The translations under genes and the position numbers were made by a program. Below the pieces are notes generated by a model, which ran no database searches, was not told where the DNA came from, and worked only from the letters and a program-made list of their open reading frames with translations. This document shows, piece by piece, positions 10,701 to 23,574 of a stretch of 64,000 bases of DNA (position 1 is its first letter; each line of letters opens with the position of its first letter). This DNA comes from Diphasiastrum complanatum (Eukaryota > Streptophyta > Lycopodiopsida > Lycopodiales > Lycopodiaceae): assembly GCA_029204225.1 (NCBI GenBank), contig CM055106.1, forward strand, positions 18,236,149-18,300,148. The letters run 5' to 3'.

Positions 10701-13700
10701 TGGGGGGATTGTGTATGTTTTCGAGCAATACATCCCACTAGTGATTCATAATGGGCAAGTTGTAACTTGTAACTTGTATTTACTATTAGGTAACTAGTAG
10801 CTATTAACTAGTAAGTTGTAACTGCTAACTACTAGCTTCTAACTTCTAGGTTATAACAGTCCTAAGCAGTGAGTCAAGAGTTAAGACTTCTAACTCGTGA
10901 TTCAAGAGAAATCATGACTCAGGAGGAGTCAAGACTCAGTTCAAATTTTGAAAGTAACGGACCTAACTTGAACTATCATACTTGCATATGTCACTCTCAT
11001 AACTTAGGCACTTGCACTTCCAAATTCCAAGTTCCATGGGTCAAAACCAGTAAAAAAATCCAAGCTTTCAAAATTCGAACGTTTAATTGCTACAAAGGAA
11101 AAACTGATGTCATATTTGCCTAAATTATAAATAGATACTAATATGTATAATGTCATGACTCATAAGTACAATGTACTATCTACTAATCTAGATTCTAAGC
11201 TATCCTTGCTTTGAGCGTCCTTTGAGCAGGTGCTGTCAAGCCTATTGTAGTCTCCTCTTAAACATCAGGGACGAAGTTCTCACAGGAGGCCGAGGTAGGA
11301 TGCTCCTCATCCTCATCCTTGTGATTATTCTCCTCAGACCCCTCCTTTGAGGACTCTGACCTTGACGATGTCTCAAACTCGGACTCAACATCAAGGCCGT
11401 GAGCACGCATTAGAAGAGGTTCTAATATTAAAAAGTCCCTTTGTAAAGATGCTTTTAATTTCTTTTCAACTTTTAGAGGTTTCTTTAGACCAATAGTAAA
11501 AGTATTGTTGGAATATCAATCCACACTCTAGAGAGAACTATCAAAGAGGGCAGATAGCTCAGTGGTAGAGCATCCCATCCGGTATGAGGGAGGTCCTGGG
11601 TTCGAATCCTAGTCTGTCCATCCATATTACGATTTATGGATTTCTAACATGGTATCAGAGCCAAGTTAGACCTAACAGTTCATGGTGTCAAAGCCATGGT
11701 TAGGTGACCCAAGTTGTGGGGCAGTGTGGCTTGAGGGGGGGTGTTGGAATATCAATCCACACTCTAGAGGGAACTATCAAACAGGGCGGATAGCTCAATG
11801 GTAGAGCATCCCATCCGGTATGAGGGAGGTCCTGGGTTCGAATCCTAGTCTGTCCATCCATATTAGGATTTATGGATTTCTAACAAGTACATGTGTGATT
11901 TTACGTAACGTAAAAATCTGGGGCAAATTTTTTTTAAATGAATATCTAACATAGAAAGGAGAAAAAAAAAAAATTTAATGTCTAAACATTGAAAGTAGAG
12001 AAAAAGAGAGAGGAAGGGGGGGGGAGGGGGGGTGGTATAGAGGAGAGGGGAAGAGAAGGGGGGTGGGATATCCAAGGAGAGGGCACGCACCCATGGAAAG
12101 GGGGGGGGGTGGTGCACCCCCTTCGAGGCATGGCCCCCGATGGGGGACACCTCCCCCCCCTGGCGACGACTCCAACCCGATAGGAGGCGCCCAGCGCGCC
12201 TCCGATCTGTTTGGGGAGCTCCCGGGGGGGGCACCTAGCCCTGGGGGCCAGGTGTCCCCCATCGGGGAATCGGGCCTCATGCCCCAAAGGGGGTGTGCCC
12301 CCTCCCCCTTCCTCTTTTCTTAATAACAAATAAAAAATTTTACTTCCACCCCTCCCTTATTTCAAATATCTCAAGACTTATCTCAATGTGGTTTTTTTTC
12401 CTCAATTTCAAGTATCATTGATTACAAAAAAATAGTCCCATGCCCCCTCTTAAATTTTGAGTTTTATTAGCACTCCCTTCTCACTCTTTATTCTTTCTTT
12501 TTTTGACATTTATGGTTTACAATTTTTATTTTTATTATACTTGGCTGCCCAAGTTGTAGACTCGGGCAGCCTACGTGGCAATTCTTATAGGGTCCTTTTT
12601 GGAGTTGGAACTCCTCTTATGAGAGCTCGTACCCTCTCCTGCCCTCCTCCTACGCACTGCTCGAGTGATAGGTCCTACACACAAGGATTGACAAACGTAT
12701 TACTACCCACAAATTACGATAATCAATTCAAAAATGTATTTCAAGTGACAAGTATGAAGCGTCGACTATGTAGTAAATACTAACTTCTAATTTCTCACCT
12801 GCTGTCTGCATAGCCTCTTCATAGAGGAATGCGTACACATCCTCGTCATCTTGTGATCTTGGTGGCAAGTCTGGAACCTTTGCCACATCAGTCTTGTCCG
12901 GATTGATCTATACACATGCCACAATGCACATTGAAATCAAGACAAAATCTGGAGGGCCGACATAACAATTGTTTAGGTAAACCGCAATACTCCTGACTTC
13001 AAAGTTGAAAAGTTCAAACTTCAAACACACTGTAGTCTAGTATCTAGTATCTACTTACTACTTAGATCTTAGTAGTAAGTAGCTAGATACGTTAGAAATT
13101 ATGACTTACTTGGATAGGCTTTGGGGTGGCATAGAGTCTACCCAAAAGTTTCAGGTTGGTGTGTACATACACAACCTCTCCAATTGCGCAAAGAAGAGTC
13201 AATTCCTCTTCTTCGTGTAAATCAGGGAATGAATACTCCAGTTCCTCTTACAAGCGACTGCAGTGCAGTCTTGTGAGAAAATCTTGATGGCAAGGTGGCA
13301 CAACTTGGGGACATCAACCCCAAACTTCATCCACCATGACACAGGATGCAGCTGACCTAATCACAGTTCAAAGAGGAGTCAGTAGTTGCTAGTGAGCACC
13401 ACAAACCAAAGCTAACAAATTAGAATTGGAATTTAATATTTATAATGATTCAAATTTTTATCAAAAAGTGGTTATTAAAGCCGCTATTTCATGTACATAA
13501 TAAAATGTAACTGTTAAGTACTAACAATGGAAAATTGCAATGATCATCCCACATGGATTGCATTGTGCAGTATATTACCCTCTCTCAAACGTGCGGGCCC
13601 AGAGAAGAACTCCATGGTCTCCTGCCTGAATACCTGGAGCTCATCTAGTAGCTTATCCTGCTCATATACATCAAGATAAACTCAGGAGACATAGGCATTC

Positions 13701-16700
13701 CAGCCATCCCTAAGCTCCCTATCATCATACTGCTGCTCATTCCTCTATAAAGGATGGAGTATTTGGGTCATGGCATACAAGGGCTGATGAAACCACTCCC
13801 ACCTGCTTTGCCAGAGGCGCTGGATCTCCTCAAGCCTGTAAATAGATTTGAACATTCAATGATGAGCCCGCAGCCATATCGCACAGAATCTAGATTTTAG
13901 ATAATTGAAAACTAAGAACTCAACCAAGGATTCATCATTCACCACTTCAAATTTCACATTTGCAAATTTCAAAAGTTTTAAGTTAAAATTCAAGTGCCAA
14001 AATACTAAGTAGTAAAGGAGTTAGGACAATATAGAGCTAACAATAGTTACTAGTAAGCGTCGTGATATACCTCTCTAGGGTAATGATCGTGCAAAGACGC
14101 AGTTGCTCGCCCAATCTGTTCGTGAACTCGTATAAGAGGCCCAATGTGCAACCCTCTCAATCTGTAAGGCACAAGACAGTGCAGATAGGTTATAGGCCCA
14201 CAACAATGGATCGTGCATCATTCCAAAATGAAGATGAGAGCACAATCAGCTCGAACCTCCTGCCCTTGGGCTGCTGTGATGGCCCCCACTGCACCCACTT
14301 ATTGGAAACGACCATCTGCCTCAAGTTTGCATGAACTTTCAGCAGTCATTGCAAGACTAGGAACATAAAATGCAAACCTGCACTGCATTCCGGAGTTTGC
14401 ATTAGTACAATGAAGATCATCAAAGTTTCAAAATTGAAAACTTCACACTTCAAAGCATTAGTACAATGGCCATTGGCAACTTGCAACTTTGAAGTGGCAA
14501 TTTGCAATTGTAGTCAATTAATTATCACAAATTCTTAGTGCTCAAGTGAAAATAGTAATTATTGCACATTGAGTTACAAACCTGGTGGGGGCAGGTCTCA
14601 AGACATCCAGGGTGGAGTGTCTCCTGAAGATGCCCAAGGCCTTTGGCCTCTTGGTGATGAATCTCACCAAGGATCCTTGGTATCTTGGCTACATCCTCGA
14701 CCAAGAGGTCCGTGCAATGTGCAACAGAAGGTGTCCAAAAGATGTGGGGATAGGTCTCATTATCAAGCCTACCCATGACAACGCATTTCGCCGCATTGTC
14801 CGTGACAACCTGTACAATGTAATGTGCATGGAATTCAAGTGAATCATGATTGGTCATCAATCATTCAAATTTCAATTGTGAACATTGTAGATATTACCTC
14901 ATACGCTTATAGCAAATTGCAATACTCAATGTCTACAGTCTTAGAGAACACCTTGGATTAGAGTGTCTTGACCTACGGTCCACAAATGTCACGAATCTAG
15001 ATAAGTAAATATCATCAAACATTACAGTGGACACATATGGATTCTGAACTTTGAAGACTGACATCATTGAAATTTGATTATCTAATATCAATTTTAAGTT
15101 TTCAAATTTTGATTTTTTGCATTTATGATTGTGATGAGTTAAATTTTGAATCTTGACTCGTGACTCTTGAGCATTCAACATTGGAACTTGTGATTTGTGT
15201 ATTTGTTTAAAGTGAATTTTCAACTTTGAAGTTTCAAGTATTGCCAGTTTAATTGTGCAATGTGCATTCTGATTGTGTGCTCTGCTAAGTTGAAAGTCAA
15301 AGCTCTAATCATACTAGTGCTTTTTGCTTAATCGATGTTGCTCAATGGTGTGACGTGTCTGGAGACTGGCATTTGCTTGAAGATGTTGTGGCAACTTGAC
15401 TCTTGAGTCAGGTTAAAGGTTTATAGGTTAAAGCCTATTTAAAAAATTTGAACCCTATTTAAACCTTTAACCTGACTCAATGCTCATGAGAGTCCTCAAT
15501 TTTGAAAGTTGAATCTATGACATTATACAATGTACATATTACATATATTAGTAGTTACTACTAACTAGTATCATGTGACATGCATGACAGTTCAAGTTAG
15601 GACAGTTCATGTATGACAGTCCCGTTACTTTCGAAATTCGAACAGAGTCCTAACTCCTGGCTTCTGACTCCTGACTCCCAAGTCCTCTTGAGTCTTGAGC
15701 ACTCAACAGTGAGTCCTGATTCCAGTCTCCTAAGCCCTAACTCCTGACCCACTGCCCAGGAGTCAAGAGTTCCTTCATTCACTACTCACTGCTTAGGGCC
15801 AGGACTGTACAGTCACCAATGTAACCTATTTAATGTTAGAACTTACGAAGTTACTAGTCCCCACGGGCCACAAAATCCAAATAGAATCCCCCCAATACAA
15901 AAATAAACAAAAAAAAAAAAGAGAAAACCTTATCCCGATTTGAACCTAGTTAGCCAATTCGAATCGGTTCGAATATCTGCTGGTAACCTTGCTTCTCATT
16001 CCATCTTGTGAGGAGCTGTGTAAGAAGATTGTTGATTTATGTAATACATAGCTTGAGTGCTAGTCATCCTGGTGTGGATAGCACCTGTGAGCTGTTCCTA
16101 CGTAACTTCTGGTGGCCTAAGTTGAAAGAAGATGTTTACCATTATGTGACGCATTGTCTAAAGTGCCAGGTCAATAAAGCTGAAAGGATTAAGACTCCTG
16201 GAGTTTTACACCCATTACTCGTGCCAACAGGAAGATGGGAGAGTATCTCCGTGGACTTTGTCACCAACTTGCCTCATACGAAGTTACAACATTATTCTAT
16301 TTTAGTTCTAGTTGACAGACTTAGTAAGATGGCTCACTTTATTCCAATGTGTAAAAAGATTGATGTGTCTGAAATAGCTAGCCTATTTAATGAGCATGTA
16401 TTCAACTTCATTATAGACTTACTGGGCACTTTTGGACTGCAGTTCTGACCAAGCTAGAAAGATAGGAGACATGGTGTTTCTCCAAGTACCCAAGGACTCT
16501 AAGACCCTTAAAACAGGCAAATGTTAGAAGCTATCCCCTCGTTATTGTGGACCCTAGAAAATCGTTAAAAAGATCAATGATGTTTCTTATAAGTTAGGTT
16601 TGCTTGAAACTTGTAAAGTGCATTCCGTATTTCATGTTTCTAGATTGAAACAGGTTTTACATGATGGTGATAACTTGTTGTTTCATGGTTTGTTTGCATT

Positions 16701-19700
16701 CCAGGAGCAGGGAGAAGTGACCCATGGGCCGGCGAGGGTATTGGCTAGGCAGGAGAGGCATTTATGCAACCGTCTAATTCGTGAGTACTTGATCGCATGG
16801 CAGGCCTCTTTCTAATGCTACCAATGAGAGACCGTGCAGAGCCTGCGTGCACATTACCCTAGCTTCACCATCGCAGACGATGTTACCTGAGAGGGAAAGG
16901 GATGTTATAGTTTTACTCCCCTTCTCAGTTATTTACAATTGTATGCACAGATGTAAGTCTCCAGCCTGTGGTGACCTTTGTAAAAGAATGTCAATAAAAC
17001 AGTTATTAGAGTTACTGAACCTCTGAGTCGCATGTTGAGCTTTGGTGTAGGGTGTTGGGTCATTAATTAGGAGTGGCTGGACTGACTTTCTAAACAATCG
17101 GAAAGTTGACTAGGCAACAGGACACTTGTCATATACTCACTGGGACAATTCGTCCAGTGAATGAGTGACATGTTAGGGTTGACCGGTCAACATGACACGT
17201 CACATGCTCATTGGGGCACTTGGCCCAGTGTATGAGTGACACATGTCAGCCTACTTGCTTGCCTATGTGTCAGGGTACTGCCAAGTGGCAAGTGTCAACT
17301 ATGTGTGGCCTTGGCCATGTGTCGACGCTAGGAAGGGTCAAGGTTAAGGGGTGCTTGACACTGTTGCAAGATATGGGCCCTAAGCTCCTCCCTATCCGGC
17401 ACACATACCTTTCCCTTTTGGAAAAGGAACTTACTCCTTATGGAATATTCAATTAGTACCCTATCATTTCAAAATTTCTTAGGATCTTGCATCCCAAGCT
17501 CTTCACTAGTTATAAATTTTCCTGCCAAAACATCTGGCCAGATGCAACCGAAACACCCATCAGTCCGCGATCCTGAAGTGATAGATACAACTCAAATTGG
17601 ATCTCAGCAAGGCATAAAGGACTAATTTCTCCAATCCGACTCAACGCATTGGCCTCATAGTTCGACACTCCTCTATGATAATTAATGTTGTACTCGAACT
17701 CCTAAATGAGTTCCAACCATTTGGCCTTACAGCCTCTAAGGTCAAGGACATCACATATGTACTTTAGGGATTGGTGTCGTCACCGTGAATCTAGCACCAT
17801 ACAAATAATGCCTCCACGTTTTTAATGCACAAATGATTGCAAAAAGCTCCTTCTCATAAGTAGGATACCTACATTGAGCAGTTCTAGCTTCTTGCTTTAA
17901 AAAGTGACTATTCTACCATCCTGATATAAGACAACTCCAACAACATAGTCACTACCATTCATTTCTACCAAGCAAGGTCTACTAGGTGTCAAATTGGAGT
18001 TGTAGAAACATAGTGCTTTTGAAGAATCCTATTTGCGATCGTGGCCATTTTATGTCGGGCTCTCCCTAAACTACACTCATACACAAACCACATTAAAGCA
18101 TGTATAGATAGATCTCAAACTCAAACTTTATTGAATTCACAGTAAGTAAATAGCATCAACAAGCATGAAACATAGTGAGCTGGCTGCCTTGTCTCAACCT
18201 TTGCTACATAGATCATGATGAGGAATGCCTCTCTCAAGGCTCACTTATCCACAATCCACAACCCTTGTGTTGGTCACCCTAGCATACAAAGAACACTTGA
18301 CCTTATAAAACAAAATGCTCTGGAGACAACTCAGGGCCCCGAGCTGACTCTCGCAGCCGATATCTCTGCCTGTCTGGAACTGGCATGGGCTGTGTGTCCG
18401 AGGAGGAGGACTCCTCACTAGCATCATCCCAGTCTGCCTCCGCATCAGCCCCCAAGCAAGCCAAACCAACAACACCTGCTCCAGCTGGCTGTAATCCTGC
18501 ACCTCTAGCTGTACCTGGAACCCTGCGTGGTCATCCTCTCTTCCTTGGTAGTTTTTGTGCCTTGCCTTTCGTGTTCGGTGCACCCTTGGGCCTTCCTGGT
18601 TTCTTGCGGACAAGAGGAGCTGTCAATGCCTCGTCACCCCCATGCAAATCACCTGGCTGGCTAGGCTGGGCCCAAGCTGAGGCCGGCTGGGATAGGGAAG
18701 CAAAAGAGAGAACTCCCTGTGCACCTGAGCGAGGAGGATGAGCTCGTGGAGTGTGCGCCCGTGGGGCGGCTGCAGGTGGAGGAACTGGCTGTGCAGGAGG
18801 CAAGTACAGCGGCGATATGTACTGAAAGGGGCGCTGCGGTGGCCAGTACTGGTACATCATGGGTGCTGCCACAGGGGGAGCCAGTGGAGTGGGTGCTGCC
18901 AAAGGAGGAGGATGTGGAGTGGGTGCTGCCACTGGAGGAGCAGCTGGAGGAGCCACTGTGGATGTGGGCACTGCAAGAGAAAACCTGGGCACAGATGGTG
19001 GCCTGCCATGGAGACCTGGTGCTGTAGAAGTGGACGACGATGGAGGGGCTGCAGGCCTGAATGGCATCGGTGGCACTGGAGGAGCTGTGCGGCGCACATA
19101 TACCCTCTGAGGAGCTGGAGGAACTGTAGAACCTCATGCGGCTGCTCTGGCTGGGACTTTGTGTATGGCATGCTGGCAAGAGATGAAGGGGGTGCCCTGA
19201 CACTCGGCATCTGCTGAGCCTCTGAATCCAATGTGGCAATCAGGTCGTCCAGCTGGGCATCTGAATACAAATGCTCTGGGCTCTGGGCCTCATCCTGTGC
19301 ACCATCCCCTAAATCATCCTGCGCACCATCCCCTGAATCAACCCGTGCCTCATCATGTGCACCCTGTAGACCTCCCAATCTGTGCAATCAAAGTCACCTG
19401 GTGCCTCCTCTGGTGTGCTGTCGCAGTAACGGCCATGACTCTGTACTGCACGCATCCAAACATCTGCGGGACCGGCATCTAAATCACTCTGCCCTCTATC
19501 AAGAGCCTCCTCCATCATGTCGACATAGGTAGGTATGCCACTGGCTCCCCCTGTGTGCCCTGCCTGTCTCCCGGTATAACCTGTGCCATGTGCCCCACCT
19601 CTGCCATGTGATGCACCTGTGACCCCTGCCCATGGCGTGTGCCCTGCACCTGTATGGTCTGCCTCGTCTCTCTCTAAATTGGCAAACACAACCCGAATGG

Positions 19701-22700
19701 GCTCATCCTCATCATGCTCATCCTGACATTGGCTCGTCTACCTCATACAAAGGAGGCTCTCTGTGCTCAAGCCCAAGCTCTCTCTCTCTCATCTCAGCAA
19801 GCTCCCTCTCTCTCTCTGCCATCAACTGTGTGCCCAAGTCATCTGCAGGCATGGGATGGACGTTGTCCGTAGGCAAGTCAACCTGGCACTCCAAATCAGA
19901 TATCTTCGTCTGCAAGGTCAAAATATTGCGTGTCAGGACAACAACTTGATCAAAAATGGCAACCTACATTTTAGTGAGACGTAAACCAACATGCTATGGG
20001 GGAATAGCCCATCACCTGCAATGCACTGGGAACGTCAACGAAATACAGCAAGGGAGGATGAAATGAGATGCATACCTCAGAAAGGACACGCAGTGCAAGA
20101 CATTGTATGGAGGGATAGGTGCTACCGAACATGGTCCACCAGGTAATGGGGAGCTGCCTCCTCTCTGGATCCTGAGCAGCCGGGTGACCGAACGTGCCCA
20201 TGCCGAACGAAATGCAGCTAACTCCTCCATGAGTCTGATAAGATCCAAGCCAATGTGTGGACCCACCCTGTAGATGTACTCAAGCCAATCCGCCTTGAGC
20301 TCCCTGTCTGATATCTGTGTCGGAGAGAGGAAGAGGGGATGCAAGATGTGTGCAACGCTGTGGATACTCCTGTGAAAGTAGTTCCACCGCATCTCCCAGA
20401 TGAACCTTAGCTCCGTCATCCTTCACGAAGACGAAGCAAATTGTCAAAAAACTTAACATCGACATAAAAACAAACTAGCAAACACTGAAAAGATAAAGAA
20501 CAATTTCGCTTACCTCTCTGGCTGCAAGATGGGCAGTTGCAGGAACTGTCCGATCCGGTCCATGAGCTCATACAGCAGTCCAAGTGTGGACCCCTCGCTG
20601 TCAGCCATGCGAAGCACAATGTAGAGTGGTCGAAGCAGTCTTGACAATGTCTGTGCATCCCTCCAGAACTGGTCTCCCCTCACAGTGGAAGAAAAGTGCT
20701 CCCCATCCTCCGTGTGCTGAAACGTACTGGCACGCCAAAGATCACTGGCAACCATCTGTAGAAGCTGTGCCCTGCACCTGATCAGACGGTCGATGACCAC
20801 CAGGTCGAATGCAAAGTGTGTGGGGGCTGGCTTATGGAGGTCCAAATGGCTGAACACCCGGACACAGCTCTTCCGGGAGACAAAAGTCACCAGGAAGAGG
20901 GCCTCGCGGACGATGGCTCTAACCCAGGGAAGTGCACCTATGTCCCCCATCAAAAGGTCTATGTTGTGCGCTGCACAGGGGGTATGGACGATGTGAGGGA
21001 ACTCTCTCTCTAGCAGGACACCCATCTGAACGCAGTTGGTGGCATTGTCCGTCACCACCGTAACGACATGCTGGGGGCCTATGGACAGGATGGAAGACCT
21101 AATGACGTCGTACATGAAATCTGCAGATATGACTCTGCCCCCCTACTGCAATCCACGGCTCTCAAAAATTGTGCACCCATGCAGCTGGAGACCAAGATGT
21201 TGTGGATCGGCCTTCTCCTGACATCAGTCCAGCCATCGGACATGATGCTGCATCCATATGTGGCCCAATGGCGGCGTAGAGGCTCCATCTCTCTGGACAA
21301 GGACTCGACCCTATCTCTCAACATGTGTGTACGGACAACCTCTGAACCAGGGACTCTCCAGCTAGGGCTGACAGACTGTGCAAGGCGGAATGCCCTCTGA
21401 AGGGCTCAGAATCGGTGATGGCAAAAGGTAGGTTCAGCTCGTAAATCAAACTAGCCACGGCCTGTGTGGCCTCTCTGTCCATGTGCGGCTGATGCGCGCC
21501 GCGAATGGTCTGCTGCACAAGGGCTCTACCTGGTGGGCGACGGGTGGTGGACCTCCAGTACGGTGCACCAACCGTGACAGGAATGGACGATGACGCGACA
21601 GGCTGGGCACTAGTGGATGCATCGGCTGTAGACGTGGAATGAGGAGAGTGGGATGCACTGGTGGAGGGGCAAGATCTGGCATGGGATACGAAAACTGCTG
21701 GCTAGGGAGATCATCCGAATGGGAAGGGAAAGAAGAAGGGATCTCATCCACATCCTCGAAGGCCTCGTCAGTAGCATCCTGGGCCTGCTCGGGTGGCGGA
21801 GAATCCATGAGAAAATCGTAAACTGGGGGCGTGCGAGCAACAGGACGTGGTGGTGGAACCGCAGTGGCAACTGGCGTTCGTGATGGGACGGGATCCACAG
21901 GAATGGGTGCAGATGGGGGTGCGTGTGGCGGAACTGTCTGAGGGGGATGAGGGGCAATGGGACAGGACGAGGATGCACTCCCTCTCCTCGTGCGTGCCAA
22001 CCAAGCAGGCAGCAACTCTGGGTCAGCCACATAAGGAGCGGTGCAAAACCGGAGAACGCCCTCCGAAATGGTGTTCTCCCCCGCCCCAAGACATGGCCCG
22101 TAGGTGTCCAGTAGTCACTGCCTGTCGGGGACGGACATGCTGCCACAAGGGGCAGCATTTAAAGTGCCACTATTTTTGGCGCGTGCACCGAGCAGGTGGC
22201 CTTTAAGGCGAGTGAGGGACGCAGCAAATTCGATGAGGCAATATCGGCAACGCATGATCTTCTGACCGGTCTTGTTGGAATTGTCGGCAACCCGCCTGAC
22301 AATGTCTACCTCGTCCCACAGACCGGAAAGGTCGGATTGCACCATTGCGATGGAGAAAACTAGGGAAAAAATGCAGATGAAGCTGGAGCTGGAAGGATGG
22401 ATTGCTGGAAAAAAAACAGCAGGGTTCACTGTTGGAGAGATGCTAAAAATGGGCGAAGGTAGGGCGAAGCAAATCAGATGCAGGGCAGGGCGTTGCGTGG
22501 GCGAAGGGCGACGCAAGGGATCGAAGGCAGGCAGGCAAAACAGCAGCGATGGCAGGGCGGAGGAGGGCGCAAAAAAAATTTCAGATGGAAACGCGAGGGG
22601 GGCGGGTAGGTATAGGTAAAAAAAAAATTAAAAAATATTAAATATTAAATAATATAATATATTGTGGTACCGCGGTACTAGTATGGTCCCGCGGTACAGG

Positions 22701-22737
22701 GATCCGCGGTACCCAGTACCGCGGGACCTATGATATA

Positions 22738-22783
<46 letters not shown>

Positions 22784-23516
22784 TATCATAGTGGCACGTG
22801 GTACCACCATTATGGTGCCGCCCAAAAATCCACGATACCAGGGCGGCACCATTTTTTATTTTTTACTTTTAAAAGGAAATTAATTTTTTTTTTAAAAAAA
22901 AAAAATCAGTGAGCAATATGGGTATCAGCTTGAAGCTCTTGATGAGAGCAGTGCATTTATGCAAGTTGCCGGTGCTTTCAGCTACAAAATGTGTTAGACA
23001 ACTAAATAATGCACCTCTCAGTTTAGTAGTCACTAGTTAACCGTGAGCTCAGATCTGTAAGGCCCCCGTTATGAGGAGTAGCCATTACTGAGCATGGTTG
23101 TTAGTATAGGGTCTACTGTGAGACCATGATGGTTATGAGATGGCTAGATTACAGTTTCTATATAGTAGCAAGTCTTGGGGGGTTCGGGGGGCGGTAGCCC
23201 CCTGACGGGGGGTTTGAGGGGCAGAGCCCCCCAACGGCACGACCTCTTCATGATTTGGCCTTCCGACTCCCTGAGCGAAAACACACTTTTTGGTGTTTTG
23301 CATCCCCTTGGTCCTTTGGCTATTCGCTCTCATCAGAACCGGCAACCTGCATAAATGCACTACTCTCGTCAACAGCTTCAAGCTGATACCCATATTGCCC
23401 ACGTAATTTTATATTTTTTTTAAAAAAATTTAAAGAAAATATTATATATTATGGTACCGCGGATCCATACGGATCCGCGGTACCGAGATCTGCAGATCCT
23501 GGTACCGCCGGATCTA

Positions 23517-23574
<58 letters not shown>

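Larger units (their letters stand above)
11506..11885 (+). mobile_element. Complete TRIM whose LTRs contain a tRNA-like pol III promoter
   Basis: 5' LTR 11506-11649 and 3' LTR 11742-11885 are both 144 bp, begin TGTTGGAATATC, end TTTCTAACA and differ at five positions. The primer site TGGTATCAGAGCC (initiator-Met type) starts right after the 5' LTR at 11650; a purine tract GAGGGGGGG lies at 11733-11741 before the 3' LTR. The internal part is only 92 bp and non-coding. Flanks AGTAT (11501-11505) and AGTAC (11886-11890) form a 5-bp target duplication with one change. These are all the parts of a terminal-repeat retrotransposon in miniature. Each LTR holds a 73-nt tRNA-like block (see separate entries). 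It sits inside hAT 1. Confidence 0.92.
11220..14860 (-). pseudogene. hAT transposase pseudogene (hAT 1)
   Basis: Pieces in transcript order. 14860-14525: DUF659-type core with [11 protein letters not shown] and [20 protein letters not shown]. About 13850-13570: helical segment with [19 protein letters not shown] and [14 protein letters not shown]. About 13345-13130: C-terminal dimerisation region with [14 protein letters not shown] and the CxRNWS motif ([17 protein letters not shown]), followed by a stop. About 12910-12795: linker. About 11430-11220: acidic Ser/Glu-rich tail. Several in-frame stops and no BED finger found, so it cannot make a full transposase. It is homologous to hAT 2 but clearly diverged from it. 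Confidence 0.75.
10589..15991 (-). mobile_element. hAT transposon 1, degenerate, with long imperfect terminal inverted repeats
   Basis: The left end CAAATTTACCAGC and right end (read inward) CAAGGTTACCAGC open inverted repeats that stay alignable for about 400 bp. The outer part is built on AATTCGAACCGATTCGAATT; the inner part (about 10855-10990 against 15590-15800) is rich in GAGTCAAGAGT-type motifs and ends near AAAGTAACGG. Inside are broken pieces of a hAT transposase on the minus strand. Left flank TCATTCC recurs shortly after the right end, a possible target duplication, but the spacing is not exact. The element sits in SAL1 intron 3 and has itself received a TRIM and a GC-rich hairpin element. 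Confidence 0.75.
18200..22732 (-). mobile_element. hAT transposon 2
   Basis: The 5' end (right side) is a palindrome-rich terminus that opens CATAGGTCCCGCGGTAC at 22732 next to an AT microsatellite and contains several GGTACCGCGG words. The transposase gene follows on the minus strand. I found no matching terminus on the left, so the 3' end is truncated or rearranged. It occupies SAL1 intron 3. Confidence 0.7.

Noticed and set aside
11548-11620. A functional nuclear tRNA-Pro(CGG) gene
   Set aside because: Mismatch in the anticodon stem, C in place of U33, no purine at 37, and an identical context in both LTRs of a TRIM.
11899-11915. Perfect 17-bp palindrome TTTTACGTAACGTAAAA
   Set aside because: Isolated and short; no partner or element boundary that it would explain.
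11863-12329. Overlapping Pro/Gly-rich frames on both strands
   Set aside because: Produced by the G/C runs of the hairpin element.
18719-19217. Plus-strand Trp/Cys- and Val/Glu-rich frames
   Set aside because: Shadows of the proline-rich hAT 2 tail on the other strand.
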